Made by a program: the position numbers and the translations under genes
Notes under the pieces: model-generated
Told to the model about the DNA's origin: nothing
What the model saw: only the letters and a program-made list of their open reading frames with translations
Database searches by the model: none
Source of the DNA: Vagococcus bubulae
Lineage (GTDB): Bacteria; Bacillota; Bacilli; Lactobacillales; Vagococcaceae
Direction: 5' to 3'
NCBI RefSeq assembly: GCF_003950315.1
Contig: NZ_NGJT01000001.1
Coordinates: 124,001 to 188,000, forward strand
Length of the DNA: 64,000 nt
Part shown: in pieces, positions 24,756 through 35,288 of the stretch
Numbering within the stretch: position 1 is the stretch's first letter
Layout of the letters: each line of letters starts with the position of its first letter

Positions 24756-25622
24756 ATGTCGTGTATCGAAGTGAATGGCCACACTAGATTAGCAGGATTT
24801 TTCGCTAGTCCTGCAAAACACAGTTTATCTCCAACGTTGCATACCACATCGTTTGAAGAACTTGGTATCAATGCTGTTTATCTAGCATTTGATATTAAAC
24901 CAGACCAACTTGACGCTGCAATCAACTCTATTCGTACATTAAATATGATGGGAGTTAATTTATCAATGCCGCATAAAGTTAATGCTCTCCCGCTTATGGA
25001 TGAATTGTCTAAAGAAGCAACTTTGATAGGAGCTATTAATACAATTGTTCATAAAGAGGGTAAGTTAATTGGACATAATACAGATGGATTTGGTTTTATG
25101 GAAAGTTTGCGTGTCAATCAAGTTCCGATTAAAAATCAAACCATGACCCTTTTAGGAGCAGGTGGCGCAGCTACTGCTATTGTGGTTCAAGCTGCATTAG
25201 ATGGATTTAAAAAGATTCATTTATTTAGTCGTCCTGGCGAACGTTTTGATGATATGCAAAAAAAGATTGAGGAACTATCTGATAAAGTAACATGTAAGAT
25301 CACTATTACGAATTTATTTGATTTACCTGCTTTAAAACAAGCTATCAGTCAGTCACATCTCTTAGTTAACTCAACGAGTGTAGGTATGACAACCGATGAG
25401 AGTCTCATCACAGATGATGCTATCTTTAGAAAAGATTTAGTTGTCTATGATGTCATTTATAATCCAAGAAAAACACTATTACTAAAACAAGCACAATCAA
25501 AAGGCTGTCAAACCATTAATGGTCTTGATATGTTATTATATCAAGGAGCTAAGGCATTTAATCTTTGGACAAATGAAGATATGCCAGTAAAAAAAGTAAA
25601 AGATATTATTGATACTATTTAA
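24756..25622 (+). CDS. aroE: Shikimate dehydrogenase
   Basis: 288 residues. It reduces 3-dehydroshikimate to shikimate with NADPH. The shikimate-binding SLSPTLHT segment follows FFASPAKH. MPHK carries the catalytic lysine, and GHNTDGFGF and GAGGAATAI (NADP-binding Rossmann loop) are present; the C-terminal NGLDMLLYQGAKAFNLW is typical. First structural gene of the operon; AGGAGG lies just downstream of terminator T2. Confidence 0.96.
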   Translation: MSCIEVNGHTRLAGFFASPAKHSLSPTLHTTSFEELGINAVYLAFDIKPDQLDAAINSIRTLNMMGVNLSMPHKVNALPLMDELSKEATLIGAINTIVHKEGKLIGHNTDGFGFMESLRVNQVPIKNQTMTLLGAGGAATAIVVQAALDGFKKIHLFSRPGERFDDMQKKIEELSDKVTCKITITNLFDLPALKQAISQSHLLVNSTSVGMTTDESLITDDAIFRKDLVVYDVIYNPRKTLLLKQAQSKGCQTINGLDMLLYQGAKAFNLWTNEDMPVKKVKDIIDTI

Positions 25623-25636
25623 GAAAGAGGGAAAAA

Positions 25637-26659
25637 ATGATGATCGTTATTATGAAATTAGGAGCAACAAGTGAGCAAATTGATAAAGTGGTAAAAAGAA
25701 TTGAAGAAAGTGATTTAGAAGTACAAGTTAATACTGGTGAAGAACAAGTGGTCTTAGGAATTAAAGGCGATACTCGAAATATTCAAGATGTTGCGTTCAA
25801 AAGCTACGAAGGGGTAGATAAAACTGTTCGTATTACCAACACATATAAACTAAGCTCTCGTGAGTTCCATCCAGATAATACTGTAGTAGATGTTGATGGG
25901 TTAAAAATCGGTGACGGTAGTTTTGTTACAATGGCAGGGCCATGTTCTATTGAGGGATTAGACCAAATCCGTGAAACTGCTCGCATGGCAAAAGCTGGTG
26001 GAGCAAGCGTCTTACGTGGTGGAGCTTTTAAACCTCGTACATCTCCTTACGCTTTCCAAGGTTTAGAAGAAGAAGGTCTAAAATACATTAGACAAGCGGC
26101 TGATGAGTTTGATATGAAAGTCATCACTGAGGTAATGGATGAAGCTCATATTGATATGGTAGCTGAGTACAGTGATATCCTACAAATAGGTGCTAGAAAC
26201 ATGCAAAACTACAAGTTACTTAGTGCAGTAGGACAAACTGGTAAACCAATCGGATTAAAACGAGGTATTGCCGGAACAATTGATGAATGGTTAAACGCTG
26301 CTGAATACATTGCGATTTCTGGTAAGAGTGATGTTATCTTTATTGAACGTGGTATTCGTACATACGAAACAGCAACACGAAACACGTTTGATCTAAGTGC
26401 CATTCCTATTATTAAAAAATTAAGTCATTTCCCTGTTATTGCTGACCCAAGTCATGGGACAGGAGTATGGGACTTAGTGACGCCAATGGCAAGAGCAAGT
26501 GTCGCTGCAGGGGCTGATGGTATGATCGTTGAAATTCACCCAGATCCAGCAAACGCTTGGTCAGATGGTCAACAGTCATTAAATGAAAAAACTTACTTAA
26601 AAATGATGGATGAAGTCAACATCCTAGTTAAAGCAATGGAAGATATTAAATCATTATAA
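25637..26659 (+). CDS. aroF: 3-deoxy-7-phosphoheptulonate (DAHP) synthase
   Basis: 340 residues, type I-beta DAHP synthase. It condenses phosphoenolpyruvate and erythrose 4-phosphate, the first committed step of the shikimate pathway. The N-terminal 70 residues form a ferredoxin-like regulatory domain (MIVIMKLGATSEQIDKVVKR), as in Thermotoga-type enzymes that respond to aromatic end products. The barrel contains GPCSIE, RGGAFKPRTSPYAFQG, ITEVMD, KRGIAGTI and DPSHGTG. Starts 15 bases after aroE. Confidence 0.96.
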   Translation: MMIVIMKLGATSEQIDKVVKRIEESDLEVQVNTGEEQVVLGIKGDTRNIQDVAFKSYEGVDKTVRITNTYKLSSREFHPDNTVVDVDGLKIGDGSFVTMAGPCSIEGLDQIRETARMAKAGGASVLRGGAFKPRTSPYAFQGLEEEGLKYIRQAADEFDMKVITEVMDEAHIDMVAEYSDILQIGARNMQNYKLLSAVGQTGKPIGLKRGIAGTIDEWLNAAEYIAISGKSDVIFIERGIRTYETATRNTFDLSAIPIIKKLSHFPVIADPSHGTGVWDLVTPMARASVAAGADGMIVEIHPDPANAWSDGQQSLNEKTYLKMMDEVNILVKAMEDIKSL

Positions 26660-26677
26660 ACTAAAGGAGTCTTTTGC

Positions 26678-27745
26678 ATGATTGAAGTAAATTTACCAAA
26701 CCACCATTATAAAATTGACGTAAAACGAGGCTTACTTAAGTCTTGTGGTCATTGGGTAGCGAATCTTTGGAGACCGCAACGAATCGCTATTATTACAGAT
26801 GAAACGGTTGCAGAATTATATAGCGATGATGTGATTGATAGTCTGATAGACAATGGATTTGACATCACCTTGCTAGTTGTTCCACCTGGTGAAGAAAGCA
26901 AATCATTAGAACAAGCGACTCAACTATATGATGCTTTAGCTGATAATGGCTTTACACGAAGTGATGGTGTGATTGCTTTAGGTGGTGGTGTGATTGGTGA
27001 CTTAGCAGGATTTGTTGCCTCAACGTATATGAGAGGGATTCATTTCTTACAAATTCCAACGACCTTACTAGCACAAGTTGATTCAAGTATTGGTGGAAAA
27101 ACGGCAGTTAACACAAAAAAAGCAAAAAATTTAGTTGGGACGTTTGCTCAACCTGACGGCGTCTTGATTGATCCTAACGTGTTAAACACACTAGAAATGA
27201 GACGTGTTAGAGAAGGGATTGCCGAAATCATCAAATCAGCCGCGATTGCCGATAAAAATCTTTGGCGTTTCTTAGGCACATTAAAAAATGAAGAAGATTT
27301 ACTCAATCATGCAGAAGAAGTCATTGATGCCTCATTAAATGTCAAACGTCGTGTTGTTGAAGAAGATGTATTCGACCATGGTAGTCGCTTGACACTTAAT
27401 TTTGGTCATACGATTGGCCATGCAATTGAAAAAACATCTGGATATGGTGTCATTAGTCATGGTGAGGGTGTTAGTTTGGGTATGGTAATGATATCCACTC
27501 AAGCAGAAAAATTTAATCAAACGCCTAAAGGGATTACAACTGACTTGGTTGCTATGCTTGAAAAATTCAATCTTCCAACAGTCATTACTCTAGATAAACA
27601 AACTATCTATGAAGCCATCACACACGATAAAAAAGCTCGTGGTAATACCATCAAAATTATTTTATTAAAAGAAATCGGACAAGCTAAAATTGTCGATATT
27701 CCTATAGAAACAATAAAAGACTACATTATCGAGGAGGAAGTTTAG
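26678..27745 (+). CDS. aroB: 3-dehydroquinate synthase
   Basis: 355 residues; converts DAHP to 3-dehydroquinate with NAD and a divalent metal. Conserved motifs: [59 protein letters not shown] and [11 protein letters not shown]. The stop overlaps the aroC start by one base (TAGTG), coupling the two. No aroD is present in this operon. Confidence 0.97.
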   Translation: MIEVNLPNHHYKIDVKRGLLKSCGHWVANLWRPQRIAIITDETVAELYSDDVIDSLIDNGFDITLLVVPPGEESKSLEQATQLYDALADNGFTRSDGVIALGGGVIGDLAGFVASTYMRGIHFLQIPTTLLAQVDSSIGGKTAVNTKKAKNLVGTFAQPDGVLIDPNVLNTLEMRRVREGIAEIIKSAAIADKNLWRFLGTLKNEEDLLNHAEEVIDASLNVKRRVVEEDVFDHGSRLTLNFGHTIGHAIEKTSGYGVISHGEGVSLGMVMISTQAEKFNQTPKGITTDLVAMLEKFNLPTVITLDKQTIYEAITHDKKARGNTIKIILLKEIGQAKIVDIPIETIKDYIIEEEV

Positions 27746-28911
27746 TGAGATATATTACAGCTGGTGAATCTCATGGTCCTGAATTAACGGCCATTATCGA
27801 AGGATTACCTGCAGGATTACCCTTAACTGCAGATGATATTAACAAGGAATTAATTAGACGACAAACTGGTTATGGTCGTGGTGGTCGGATGATTATCGAG
27901 ACTGATAGAGTCCGGATTACATCTGGCTTACGTCACGGAAAAACTCTCGGATCTCCTATTACGCTAGTAGTCGAAAATAAAGACTGGAAAAATTGGACCA
28001 AAGTAATGGGGATTGAAGATGTCCCTGAAAAACAAAAGTCTATTCGCCGTGTTGCTAGACCTAGACCTGGACATGCAGATTTAGTCGGTGGAATGAAATA
28101 TCATTTTGATGATTTGCGCAATGTATTAGAACGCTCTTCTGCTCGTGAAACAACCATGCGTGTAGCGATTGGGGCAATTGCAAAAAAAATCTTATCGGAA
28201 TTAGATATCGAAGTAGCCGGTCACGTCACCATGCTAGGTGGCATTAAAGCAACGATTCCAGACGGTCTAACTGTATCAGAAATTCGCGACATTTCCGATA
28301 AATCCGATGTTCGAGTGGTGGATGCTTCTGTCGAACAAGAAATCCGTGATTTAATCGATGAAACAAAGAAAAAAGGCGACACGATTGGTGGTGTTGTTGA
28401 AGTGTTGGTTGGTGGCGTTCCAGCTGGTTTAGGTAGCTATGTCCAATGGGATAGAAAACTTGACGCAAAAATTGCTCAAGCAGTCGTTAGTATTAATGCC
28501 TTTAAAGGAGCAGAGTTTGGTGTTGGGTTTGAAGCGGGTGTTTTACCTGGCTCTCAAGTCATGGATGAAATTATTTGGGATGACCAAAAAGGATACACGC
28601 GTCGGACAAATAATTTAGGAGGATTTGAAGGAGGCATGACAAACGGCGAACCCATTGTTGTGCGTGGCGTCATGAAACCTATCCCAACTTTATACAAACC
28701 ACTTCAAAGTGTTGACATTGACACAAAAGAACCTTACAAAGCGAGTATCGAACGTTCTGATAGTACGGCTGTCCCAGCTGCTAGTGTGGTGGCAGAAAAT
28801 GTGGTCGCAACAGTGGTCGCAAATGAGATACTAGAAAAATTTGAAAGTGATTCATTTGAAGAATTGGTTGCATCCGTTAAAGAATATAGAGAGTATACGA
28901 AAAACTTTTAG
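27745..28911 (+). CDS. aroC: Chorismate synthase
   Basis: 388 residues from a GTG start; GAGGAGG precedes it. It uses reduced FMN to remove phosphate from EPSP and form chorismate. Signatures [48 protein letters not shown] and the late GGMTNGEPI are intact. Full length. Confidence 0.97.
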   Translation: MRYITAGESHGPELTAIIEGLPAGLPLTADDINKELIRRQTGYGRGGRMIIETDRVRITSGLRHGKTLGSPITLVVENKDWKNWTKVMGIEDVPEKQKSIRRVARPRPGHADLVGGMKYHFDDLRNVLERSSARETTMRVAIGAIAKKILSELDIEVAGHVTMLGGIKATIPDGLTVSEIRDISDKSDVRVVDASVEQEIRDLIDETKKKGDTIGGVVEVLVGGVPAGLGSYVQWDRKLDAKIAQAVVSINAFKGAEFGVGFEAGVLPGSQVMDEIIWDDQKGYTRRTNNLGGFEGGMTNGEPIVVRGVMKPIPTLYKPLQSVDIDTKEPYKASIERSDSTAVPAASVVAENVVATVVANEILEKFESDSFEELVASVKEYREYTKNF

Positions 28912-28928
28912 CTTCTAGGAGGCGTTTT

Positions 28929-30020
28929 ATGACACAAAAAAAGATCATGATAATAGGCCTTGGTTTAATTGGGGCTTCCTTAGCAAAGTGTATTAAAAAT
29001 GCCCATCCTAATACCTTCATTTTAGGATGGGATGCTCTTGATAGTACCAAGCTCATCGCAAAAAAAACAGGAATTGTCGATGATATTCCAGAAGATTTTG
29101 ACACAGGTGTATGTGATTCCGATGTCATTATTCTCTCCACACCAGTATCTGTATCCATACATTATTTAAACCAGTTGTCTACACTGACTCTAAAAGAAAC
29201 GGTGTTAGTAACTGATACAGGAAGCACAAAACAAGAAATCATGTCCACTGCTAAAGAGATGCCTTTTGATTTTATTGGATCGCATCCAATGGCAGGCTCG
29301 CATAAATCAGGTGTGACCGCGGCTGATGACAACTTATTTGAAAATGCTTATTTTATCTTTACAAATGACTTAGCCATTCCTCGTGTTAACGAGCTAAAAG
29401 AACTATTTATTGGCACTAGAGCTAAGTATGTTGAATTGACTTCTAGTGAACATGATGAGATTACTGCCATGTTATCTCACTTGCCTCACATTATCGCGTC
29501 AGGATTGGTCAATCAGGCAGATACCTTTAATCAAGCCCATCCTAGAGCTAAACAGTTAGCTGCGGGAGGATTTCGCGATATTACCCGTATTGCCTCATCA
29601 GACCCTAAAATGTGGACGGATATTTTAATGAGTAATCGTGCAACGCTGATTGAGGAACTAGATGAGTGGCAAGCTCAAATGACACAAGTTAAAACGTGGT
29701 TACAGCAAAAAAATGCGCAAGAAATCTATCGTTTTTTTGAACGAGCAAAAGAAACAAGAGATCAACTTCCTATTCACCAAAAAGGAACGATTCCTGCCTT
29801 TTATGATTTATTTGTTGATGTCCCAGATAAACCGGGGATTATTGCGGAAGTAACAGGCTTATTAGGAGAAGAGCGACTATCTATCATCAATTTAAAGATT
29901 TTAGAAACAAGAGAAGATATAATCGGTGTCTTGCAAGTTAGCTTTAAAAACGATCACGATTTATTAAAAGCGAAAGAATGTATTGAGACACAGACAGATT
30001 ATACTTGTCGAACACAGTAG
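28929..30020 (+). CDS. tyrA: Prephenate dehydrogenase
   Basis: 363 residues; oxidative decarboxylation of prephenate to 4-hydroxyphenylpyruvate with NAD (tyrosine branch). The Rossmann loop GLGLIGASLAK is near the N-terminus. TDTGSTK, GSHPMAGSHKSG and HLPHIIASGL supply the catalytic core. The C-terminal 70 residues (FVDVPDKPGIIAEVTGLL) form an ACT domain, the likely site for tyrosine feedback. AGGAGG ribosome site; 17 bases after aroC. Confidence 0.95.
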   Translation: MTQKKIMIIGLGLIGASLAKCIKNAHPNTFILGWDALDSTKLIAKKTGIVDDIPEDFDTGVCDSDVIILSTPVSVSIHYLNQLSTLTLKETVLVTDTGSTKQEIMSTAKEMPFDFIGSHPMAGSHKSGVTAADDNLFENAYFIFTNDLAIPRVNELKELFIGTRAKYVELTSSEHDEITAMLSHLPHIIASGLVNQADTFNQAHPRAKQLAAGGFRDITRIASSDPKMWTDILMSNRATLIEELDEWQAQMTQVKTWLQQKNAQEIYRFFERAKETRDQLPIHQKGTIPAFYDLFVDVPDKPGIIAEVTGLLGEERLSIINLKILETREDIIGVLQVSFKNDHDLLKAKECIETQTDYTCRTQ

Positions 30021-30035
30021 GAGGACGTATAGCCA

Positions 30036-31322
30036 ATGAAATTAATTTCTGCTCACCCATTAAAAGGAACGATTCATGTTCCCGCTGACAAATCAATCTC
30101 TCATCGAAGTATTATGTTCGGTGCGATTTCTCATGGAAAAACCACCATTAAAAACTTTTTAAGAGGGGAAGATTGTTATAGTACATTAGAAGCCTTTAAA
30201 CAATTAGGTGTCCCAATCACAGATGATGGTGATACTATTTCTGTCACTGGTGTGGGGGTTGATGGTTTATCACAACCATCTGAAGCACTAGATTTAGGAA
30301 ATTCTGGTACAACCATTCGATTAATTATGGGGATTTTAGCTAAGCAACCATTTGAAACAGTATTGTATGGAGATGAGTACCTAAATAAACGCCCTATGAA
30401 TCGCGTGATGCTTCCATTAAATCAAATGAATGCTCATCTTACAGGTCATGAAAACTCTGAATACCCACCAATTCACATTGCTGCAAACGATCGTCTGACA
30501 CCCATTACTTATCATATGCCTGTTGCAAGTGCACAGGTTAAATCGGCTATTTTATTTGCCGCTCTTCAAGCACAAGGTGAGACAATCATTATCGAAAAAG
30601 AACCAACTAGAAATCATACTGAAGAGATGATTCGTCAATTTGGTGGAACAATCGACACAAATGGTAAAGAAATTCGAGTATCTGGCCCTCAATCACTAGT
30701 TGGACAAGATGTTACAGTACCTGGAGATATCTCATCAGCTGCCTTTTTCTTAGTCGCTGGCGCTATCGTACCTGACAGTGAGATTGTTTTAAAAAATGTT
30801 GGGATTAATCCAACACGTACAGGTATATTAGATGTTTTAGAAAAAATGAAAGCTGATGTAGTCATTAGTGAGATAGATGAAGCCAATCAATCAGCAACGA
30901 TTACTGTAAAAACAAGTAATCTTACTTCCACTACAATTGATGGTGACATTATCCCACGATTGATAGATGAAATTCCGATTATTGCCTTATTAGCTACTCA
31001 AGCAACTGGGACAACCGTGATTAAAAACGCTGAAGAATTAAAAGTAAAAGAGACTAATCGTATCGATGCGACTGCTGAAGAACTAACTGCTTTAGGGGCA
31101 GATATTACACCAACTGAGGATGGGTTAATTATTAACGGCCCAACCAACTTACATGGTGGGATTGTTTCGAGTCGAGGTGATCATCGCATTGGGATGATGT
31201 TACAAATCGCTGCACTGTTGACAGATGAAGTCGTTGATATGGAAAAATCAGACGCCGTTTCTGTTTCTTACCCTGCTTTTTTTGAAGATGTGACACGATT
31301 GACAGAGGGGGAGAATAAATGA
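30036..31322 (+). CDS. aroA: 3-phosphoshikimate 1-carboxyvinyltransferase (EPSP synthase)
   Basis: 428 residues; transfers enolpyruvate from PEP to shikimate 3-phosphate. N-terminal [17 protein letters not shown], then [24 protein letters not shown] and the C-terminal [19 protein letters not shown] pattern. The glyphosate-site segment (GNSGTTIRL) looks like class II enzymes of Gram-positives. Stop overlaps aroK start (ATGA). Confidence 0.96.
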   Translation: MKLISAHPLKGTIHVPADKSISHRSIMFGAISHGKTTIKNFLRGEDCYSTLEAFKQLGVPITDDGDTISVTGVGVDGLSQPSEALDLGNSGTTIRLIMGILAKQPFETVLYGDEYLNKRPMNRVMLPLNQMNAHLTGHENSEYPPIHIAANDRLTPITYHMPVASAQVKSAILFAALQAQGETIIIEKEPTRNHTEEMIRQFGGTIDTNGKEIRVSGPQSLVGQDVTVPGDISSAAFFLVAGAIVPDSEIVLKNVGINPTRTGILDVLEKMKADVVISEIDEANQSATITVKTSNLTSTTIDGDIIPRLIDEIPIIALLATQATGTTVIKNAEELKVKETNRIDATAEELTALGADITPTEDGLIINGPTNLHGGIVSSRGDHRIGMMLQIAALLTDEVVDMEKSDAVSVSYPAFFEDVTRLTEGENK

Positions 31323-31822
31323 CTGTTGTACTATTAGGTTTTATGGGTGCTGGTAAAACAACTGTAGGAAAAATATTAGCTCACAAAACAAAGAGAGAAC
31401 AAGTTGACCTTGATCAGAAGATTGTCGAAACAATCAATATGCCCATAGCTGAATACTTTGATAAATATGGCGTAGAGGCGTTTAGAAAATTGGAAACACA
31501 AGTGTTAAAAGAACATATGGACTTTCCAGGAATTGTGTCTCCTGGTGGGGGAATTATTTTAGAAAGAGAAAACCAAAAGATTTTAAAAGAGATGCCTTTA
31601 GTTGTGTACCTACAAACTAATCTAGATGAATTATTAAGTCGGATTAATCAAGATAATGACAATGACCGTCCGCTAGTCCATGATAAAGCGATTGAGGAAA
31701 TCAAAGATATCTATTTACCACGCGTGCCATTATATGAAGAAATAGCTGATTATATTATTGATACAACAGATAAAACACCCGAAGAAATTGCCGATATGAT
31801 TATAGAAATAGAAGGTGATTAA
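31319..31822 (+). CDS. aroK: Shikimate kinase
   Basis: 167 residues. The ATP loop [12 protein letters not shown], the shikimate-site VDLDQKI, FRKLE and SPGGGI, and the LID arginine in NDNDRPLV are present. Phosphorylates shikimate. Overlaps aroA by 4 bases; the pheA start codon directly abuts its stop. Confidence 0.95.
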   Translation: MTVVLLGFMGAGKTTVGKILAHKTKREQVDLDQKIVETINMPIAEYFDKYGVEAFRKLETQVLKEHMDFPGIVSPGGGIILERENQKILKEMPLVVYLQTNLDELLSRINQDNDNDRPLVHDKAIEEIKDIYLPRVPLYEEIADYIIDTTDKTPEEIADMIIEIEGD

Positions 31823-32650
31823 ATGCATGTTGGTTATTTAGGACCAAAAAACTCATTTACCTATCAAGCAGCGTCATATTGTTTTGACTCAGCTGTTTTA
31901 ACACCATTTACAAGTATTCCAAACTGTTTAAATGCCTTAAAAAAAGACCACATAGATTATGCGATTGTACCGATTGAAAACTCTTTAGAAGGGTCTGTAC
32001 ATACCAGTGTAGATGGCTTATTTAATCAAAAAGACATACAGGTGTACCAAGAGATTATCTTACCAATTGAACAACAGCTACTGGTAAAAAATGTGACCGT
32101 TATTCCCGAAAAAATATTATCTCATCCTCAAGCAATTGCCCAATCTCAAACTTTTTTAGAAACATACTATCCTGATTGTTTAATTGAGCAAGTAGCCTCA
32201 ACGACTTTTGCCGCACAATATGTGGCGAATCATCCAACTGAATCTATTGCTGCCATTGCCTCTAAAGAAGCAGCAGAAGAGTATGGGTTACATATTTTAT
32301 CACGCAACATACAAGATAATCGGTTTAATCAAACGCGTTTTTGGTTACTAGGAAAAAAACCGTTAAAAGATTCGTTACCAATTGAAAAATTAACGCTTTT
32401 TATTACCTTACCTAATAATGCACCAGGTATTCTCCACAAAGTTTTATCCGCTTTTGCTTGGCGTAGTATTGATTTGAGTAAAATTGAATCTAGACCACTA
32501 AAAACAGAGCTTGGTGAGTATTATTTTATTTTAGATGTTCCTGTTACAAATAATAAAGACTTAATCAATTATGCGTTAGAAGAAATTTCTTTATTAGGAG
32601 CAACCATACAACATTTAGGTTACTATCCTATTGTCATAAAGGAGAGATAG
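31823..32650 (+). CDS. pheA: Prephenate dehydratase
   Basis: 275 residues; makes phenylpyruvate from prephenate (phenylalanine branch). The catalytic part has GYLGPKNSFTYQAA, VPIENSLEGSVHTSVD and the family motif NQTRFWLLG. The C-terminal ACT domain (ITLPNNAPGILHKVLSAFAWRSIDLSKIESRP) carries the ESRP motif used for phenylalanine feedback. No chorismate mutase domain is fused here. Last recognised biosynthetic gene of the operon. Confidence 0.95.
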   Translation: MHVGYLGPKNSFTYQAASYCFDSAVLTPFTSIPNCLNALKKDHIDYAIVPIENSLEGSVHTSVDGLFNQKDIQVYQEIILPIEQQLLVKNVTVIPEKILSHPQAIAQSQTFLETYYPDCLIEQVASTTFAAQYVANHPTESIAAIASKEAAEEYGLHILSRNIQDNRFNQTRFWLLGKKPLKDSLPIEKLTLFITLPNNAPGILHKVLSAFAWRSIDLSKIESRPLKTELGEYYFILDVPVTNNKDLINYALEEISLLGATIQHLGYYPIVIKER

Positions 32651-32651
32651 C

Positions 32652-33434
32652 ATGTTAATCAATTGTAAAAATGTTAAGTTTATACGTGAACAAAAACCCA
32701 TTTTATCTGATATCAACTGGCAAATGAATGATAATGAAAATTGGGCCATATTAGGATTAAATGGTTCAGGTAAAACAACGCTTTTAAAACTAATCACAGG
32801 ATATGAATGGCCTTCAAGTGGGGATTTAACCGTATTAAATCAACCATTTGGAAAAACATCTATACCAGATTTAAAGAAAAGAATTGGATGGGTTAGCTCT
32901 GATCTTAGAAAACGGATCAAAGAGCATGAAGTTGCAGAAAGAGTTGTTTTAAGTGGGAAATTTGCAAGTATTGGTATTTGGGAAGATGTAACAGAATCTG
33001 ATAAAAAACTGGCGATTGATATGTTGTCATTATGTGGTGGCAAAGAATTAATAGACAAACCTTATGGCGTTTTATCACAAGGACAGCAACAAATAGTCAT
33101 CATTGCTAGAGCCTTAATGGCAAAACCTGAATTACTCATTTTTGATGAACCTTGTAATGGTTTAGATTTATTCGCTCGTGAAGCAATGTTAGATAAAATT
33201 AATACCATTGCAAATGAACAACAAACAAAAGGACTAATCTTTGTTACACATTATATAGAAGAAATACCGACATGTTTTAATCATGTCTTGCTACTAAAAA
33301 ACGGACAAATATTTGCTAAAGGTTTAACTAAAGATATTTTCAATGAAGATTTACTCAGTCAATTTTATGATAATGATGTAGATATCATTCAACTAGCTGA
33401 TAACCGAATCACTATTATCCCTAAAAAACTCTAA
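32652..33434 (+). CDS. ABC transporter ATP-binding protein (YlmA-like)
   Basis: 260 residues with a complete ATPase: Walker A GLNGSGKTT, signature LSQGQQQ, Walker B LLIFDEP and the switch histidine in FVTHYIEEIP. It starts one base after the pheA stop (ribosome site AAGGAGAG inside pheA), so it is transcribed with the aro operon. No permease is encoded next to it. This solitary type (YlmA/ModF-like) may act with a distant permease or in a non-transport role. Confidence 0.88.
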   Translation: MLINCKNVKFIREQKPILSDINWQMNDNENWAILGLNGSGKTTLLKLITGYEWPSSGDLTVLNQPFGKTSIPDLKKRIGWVSSDLRKRIKEHEVAERVVLSGKFASIGIWEDVTESDKKLAIDMLSLCGGKELIDKPYGVLSQGQQQIVIIARALMAKPELLIFDEPCNGLDLFAREAMLDKINTIANEQQTKGLIFVTHYIEEIPTCFNHVLLLKNGQIFAKGLTKDIFNEDLLSQFYDNDVDIIQLADNRITIIPKKL

Positions 33435-33470
33435 ACTTATCTATTGTTACAAGATAAGTTTAGAGTTTTT
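33425..33470 (+). terminator. Terminator of the aro operon
   Basis: AAAACTCTAAACTTATC pairs with GATAAGTTTAGAGTTTT, then T. The ABC gene's stop codon is in the left arm. Confidence 0.92.
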
Positions 33471-33957
33471 GTTATTCTCAAGTTAAAGAGAATAGAAGGT
33501 ACAAAGACGTGTTTCATTAATATTTTTTGTTATTGGTTTACATAATATATATTAAACGAAGTAGATTTAGAAGTTAAAAGATACCTTAAACATACCATCT
33601 AACTAATCAAATATGTTCTTATGACTCATTTAGCTAATCATTCCTATTACTTTAAGTGACTTAGCCCAATAAATCATTCGCTGCAATCATTTCAGTCTCT
33701 GTGATTCATTATGTCTATCTATATTTAAGCGATTCTAATGTCAACAGATACATAATTTCACATTGTATTAATCTATAAACAATGACTTAAATGATTACTT
33801 TTCAGTTATTAAATAACACAAATGATAATAATTAAAATGTAACAAAACGAGTCAACAATCAATAAATGATCTAAAGTATTTTTTTAATACCAATCAATGA
33901 TTACTAATTAGATAAATAATATCAATCTTCCTAACTGATAACACTTACTTTTTTACC
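33471..33957. other. Gene-free AT-rich stretch next to the dif-like site
   Basis: No credible reading frame. AATCATT recurs at 33636, 33672 and 33685, and the inverse AATGATT/AATGAT at 33790, 33821, 33865 and 33896, so the left half carries one orientation and the right half mostly the other. Spacing is irregular. It may be simple AT-rich terminus sequence. Confidence 0.5.
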
Positions 33958-33985
33958 TTTCTTGAAAGTATTAGCTTTCAGGAAA
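33958..33985. other. Candidate dif site for XerS
   Basis: TTTCTTGAAAG (33958-33968), six bases TATTAG, CTTTCAGGAAA (33975-33985). The arms are inverted with 10 of 11 positions matching, the 11-6-11 arrangement of Xer recombination sites. It lies 104 bases upstream of xerS; in streptococci and lactococci the dif_SL site also lies just upstream of xerS. Confidence 0.65.
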
Positions 33986-34030
33986 CATACTCTACTTCTT
34001 TTTTTTAAATAACAACATCTGTTAATTTTA

Positions 34031-34059
34031 TTGACTTCTATCAAAATAAAGGATATTAT
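34031..34059 (+). promoter_or_regulatory. xerS promoter
   Basis: TTGACT (34031-34036), a 17-base spacer, TATTAT (34054-34059). Confidence 0.8.
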
Positions 34060-34089
34060 ATATACAAACATATGTTCGGAGGTTATGCT

Positions 34090-35169
34090 ATGTCTCAAGA
34101 AAAAAATATTAATCGACTAGAGTTAGAATTAAAAACTCTTCCCTTTTTTGTTCATGAGTATGTACAAAAAAAAAGCATCGTTCCCTATTCTGTTACCACA
34201 CTATATGAATACTCTAAGGAATTCCGCCGTTTTTTTGAATGGCTGCAACATGAATCCCTTCTTTCTTCAGATATTTCTCATATCACACTTGCTGAAATGA
34301 ACGCTTTAAAGTATGACGATGTCGAATTATATAAAGGTTATCTTCTTTCCTCTCCACGAATGGGAACAAGTTCAGACGGAAGATTAAGAAGTCATGTTAG
34401 CATCCAACGTTCGATTACTGCGTTAAAGTCCCTATTTCATTTTTTAGCGACTCAAACAGAAGATAAAAATGGGCAACCTTACTTGCAGCAAAATATTATG
34501 TTAAAAGTTGACAATGTTAAAACTGGACGAACGCTTCAAGATCGCTCAAGAGCAATAGAAAAGAAAATATTAATTGGCGATGAATCTCTTGCCTTTATTG
34601 AGTTTATTGATACTTCGTATGAAGACTTGTTAACCAGTCACCAAGCTAAATTTGCGTTTAAACGAAATAAAACACGTGATTTAGCCATTATTGCCCTATT
34701 TTTAGGAACAGGTATTCGTTTATCAGAATTAGTTAATATGAATGTTTCAGATCTTGATATTGCGAATATGGAAGCCACTGTGATTCGTAAAGGTGGATTT
34801 AAAGATACTACGATGATTTCTTCTGTTTTTATGGAATATATTCGTGACTATGCTAAAGAACGTCATACTCTTTATCACCCAAAACACAATCAAAAAAGTT
34901 TATTTCTTTCACTTTACCGTGGACAAGCACATCAAATTGATCAATCAACTGTTGAAAAATTAGTCGCTAAATATAGCAGTGCCTTTAAAACACGAATTAC
35001 CCCACATAAACTACGCCATACAGTCGGAACACAACTCTATAAAAAAACAAATAGTCTACTAACTGTCTCCCATCAACTAGGACAAACAGGAACAAGTGCC
35101 ACAGCTCTATACACTCATTTAGTTGATGAAGAAAAAAGGGAAGCGATTAATGATTTATGGACAAACTAA
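34090..35169 (+). CDS. xerS: Tyrosine recombinase XerS
   Basis: 359 residues, close to the 356 of streptococcal XerS. The start at 34090 is chosen over the in-frame ATG at 34072 because GGAGG (34078-34082) is seven bases upstream. N-terminal core-binding domain includes PYSVTTLYEYSKEFRRFFEWL, a recognisable XerS segment. The catalytic domain has KRNKTRDLAIIALFLGTGIRLSELV (Arg), IRKGG (Lys), HKLRHT, SHQLGQ (His) and LYTHL (Tyr). XerS alone resolves chromosome dimers at dif_SL, replacing the XerC/XerD pair. A dif-like site lies upstream. Confidence 0.9.
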   Translation: MSQEKNINRLELELKTLPFFVHEYVQKKSIVPYSVTTLYEYSKEFRRFFEWLQHESLLSSDISHITLAEMNALKYDDVELYKGYLLSSPRMGTSSDGRLRSHVSIQRSITALKSLFHFLATQTEDKNGQPYLQQNIMLKVDNVKTGRTLQDRSRAIEKKILIGDESLAFIEFIDTSYEDLLTSHQAKFAFKRNKTRDLAIIALFLGTGIRLSELVNMNVSDLDIANMEATVIRKGGFKDTTMISSVFMEYIRDYAKERHTLYHPKHNQKSLFLSLYRGQAHQIDQSTVEKLVAKYSSAFKTRITPHKLRHTVGTQLYKKTNSLLTVSHQLGQTGTSATALYTHLVDEEKREAINDLWTN

Positions 35170-35196
35170 AGCTATTCATTATGTGAATGGCTTTTT
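35168..35196 (+). terminator. xerS terminator
   Basis: AAAGCTATTCA pairs with TGAATGGCTTT (one wobble), followed by TT. Confidence 0.85.
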
Positions 35197-35288
35197 ATAT
35201 ATAAATTTTAATCAAATAATCTCAAAATTATGACATATTTTTGTTATACTTATTTTTATAAATCGAAAAGATACAAAGGAGTTCCATT

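Noticed and set aside
33471-33957. CRISPR-like array suggested by recurring AATCATT/AATGATT words
   Set aside because: The repeats are only 6-7 bases, irregularly spaced and in both orientations; no cas genes are present.
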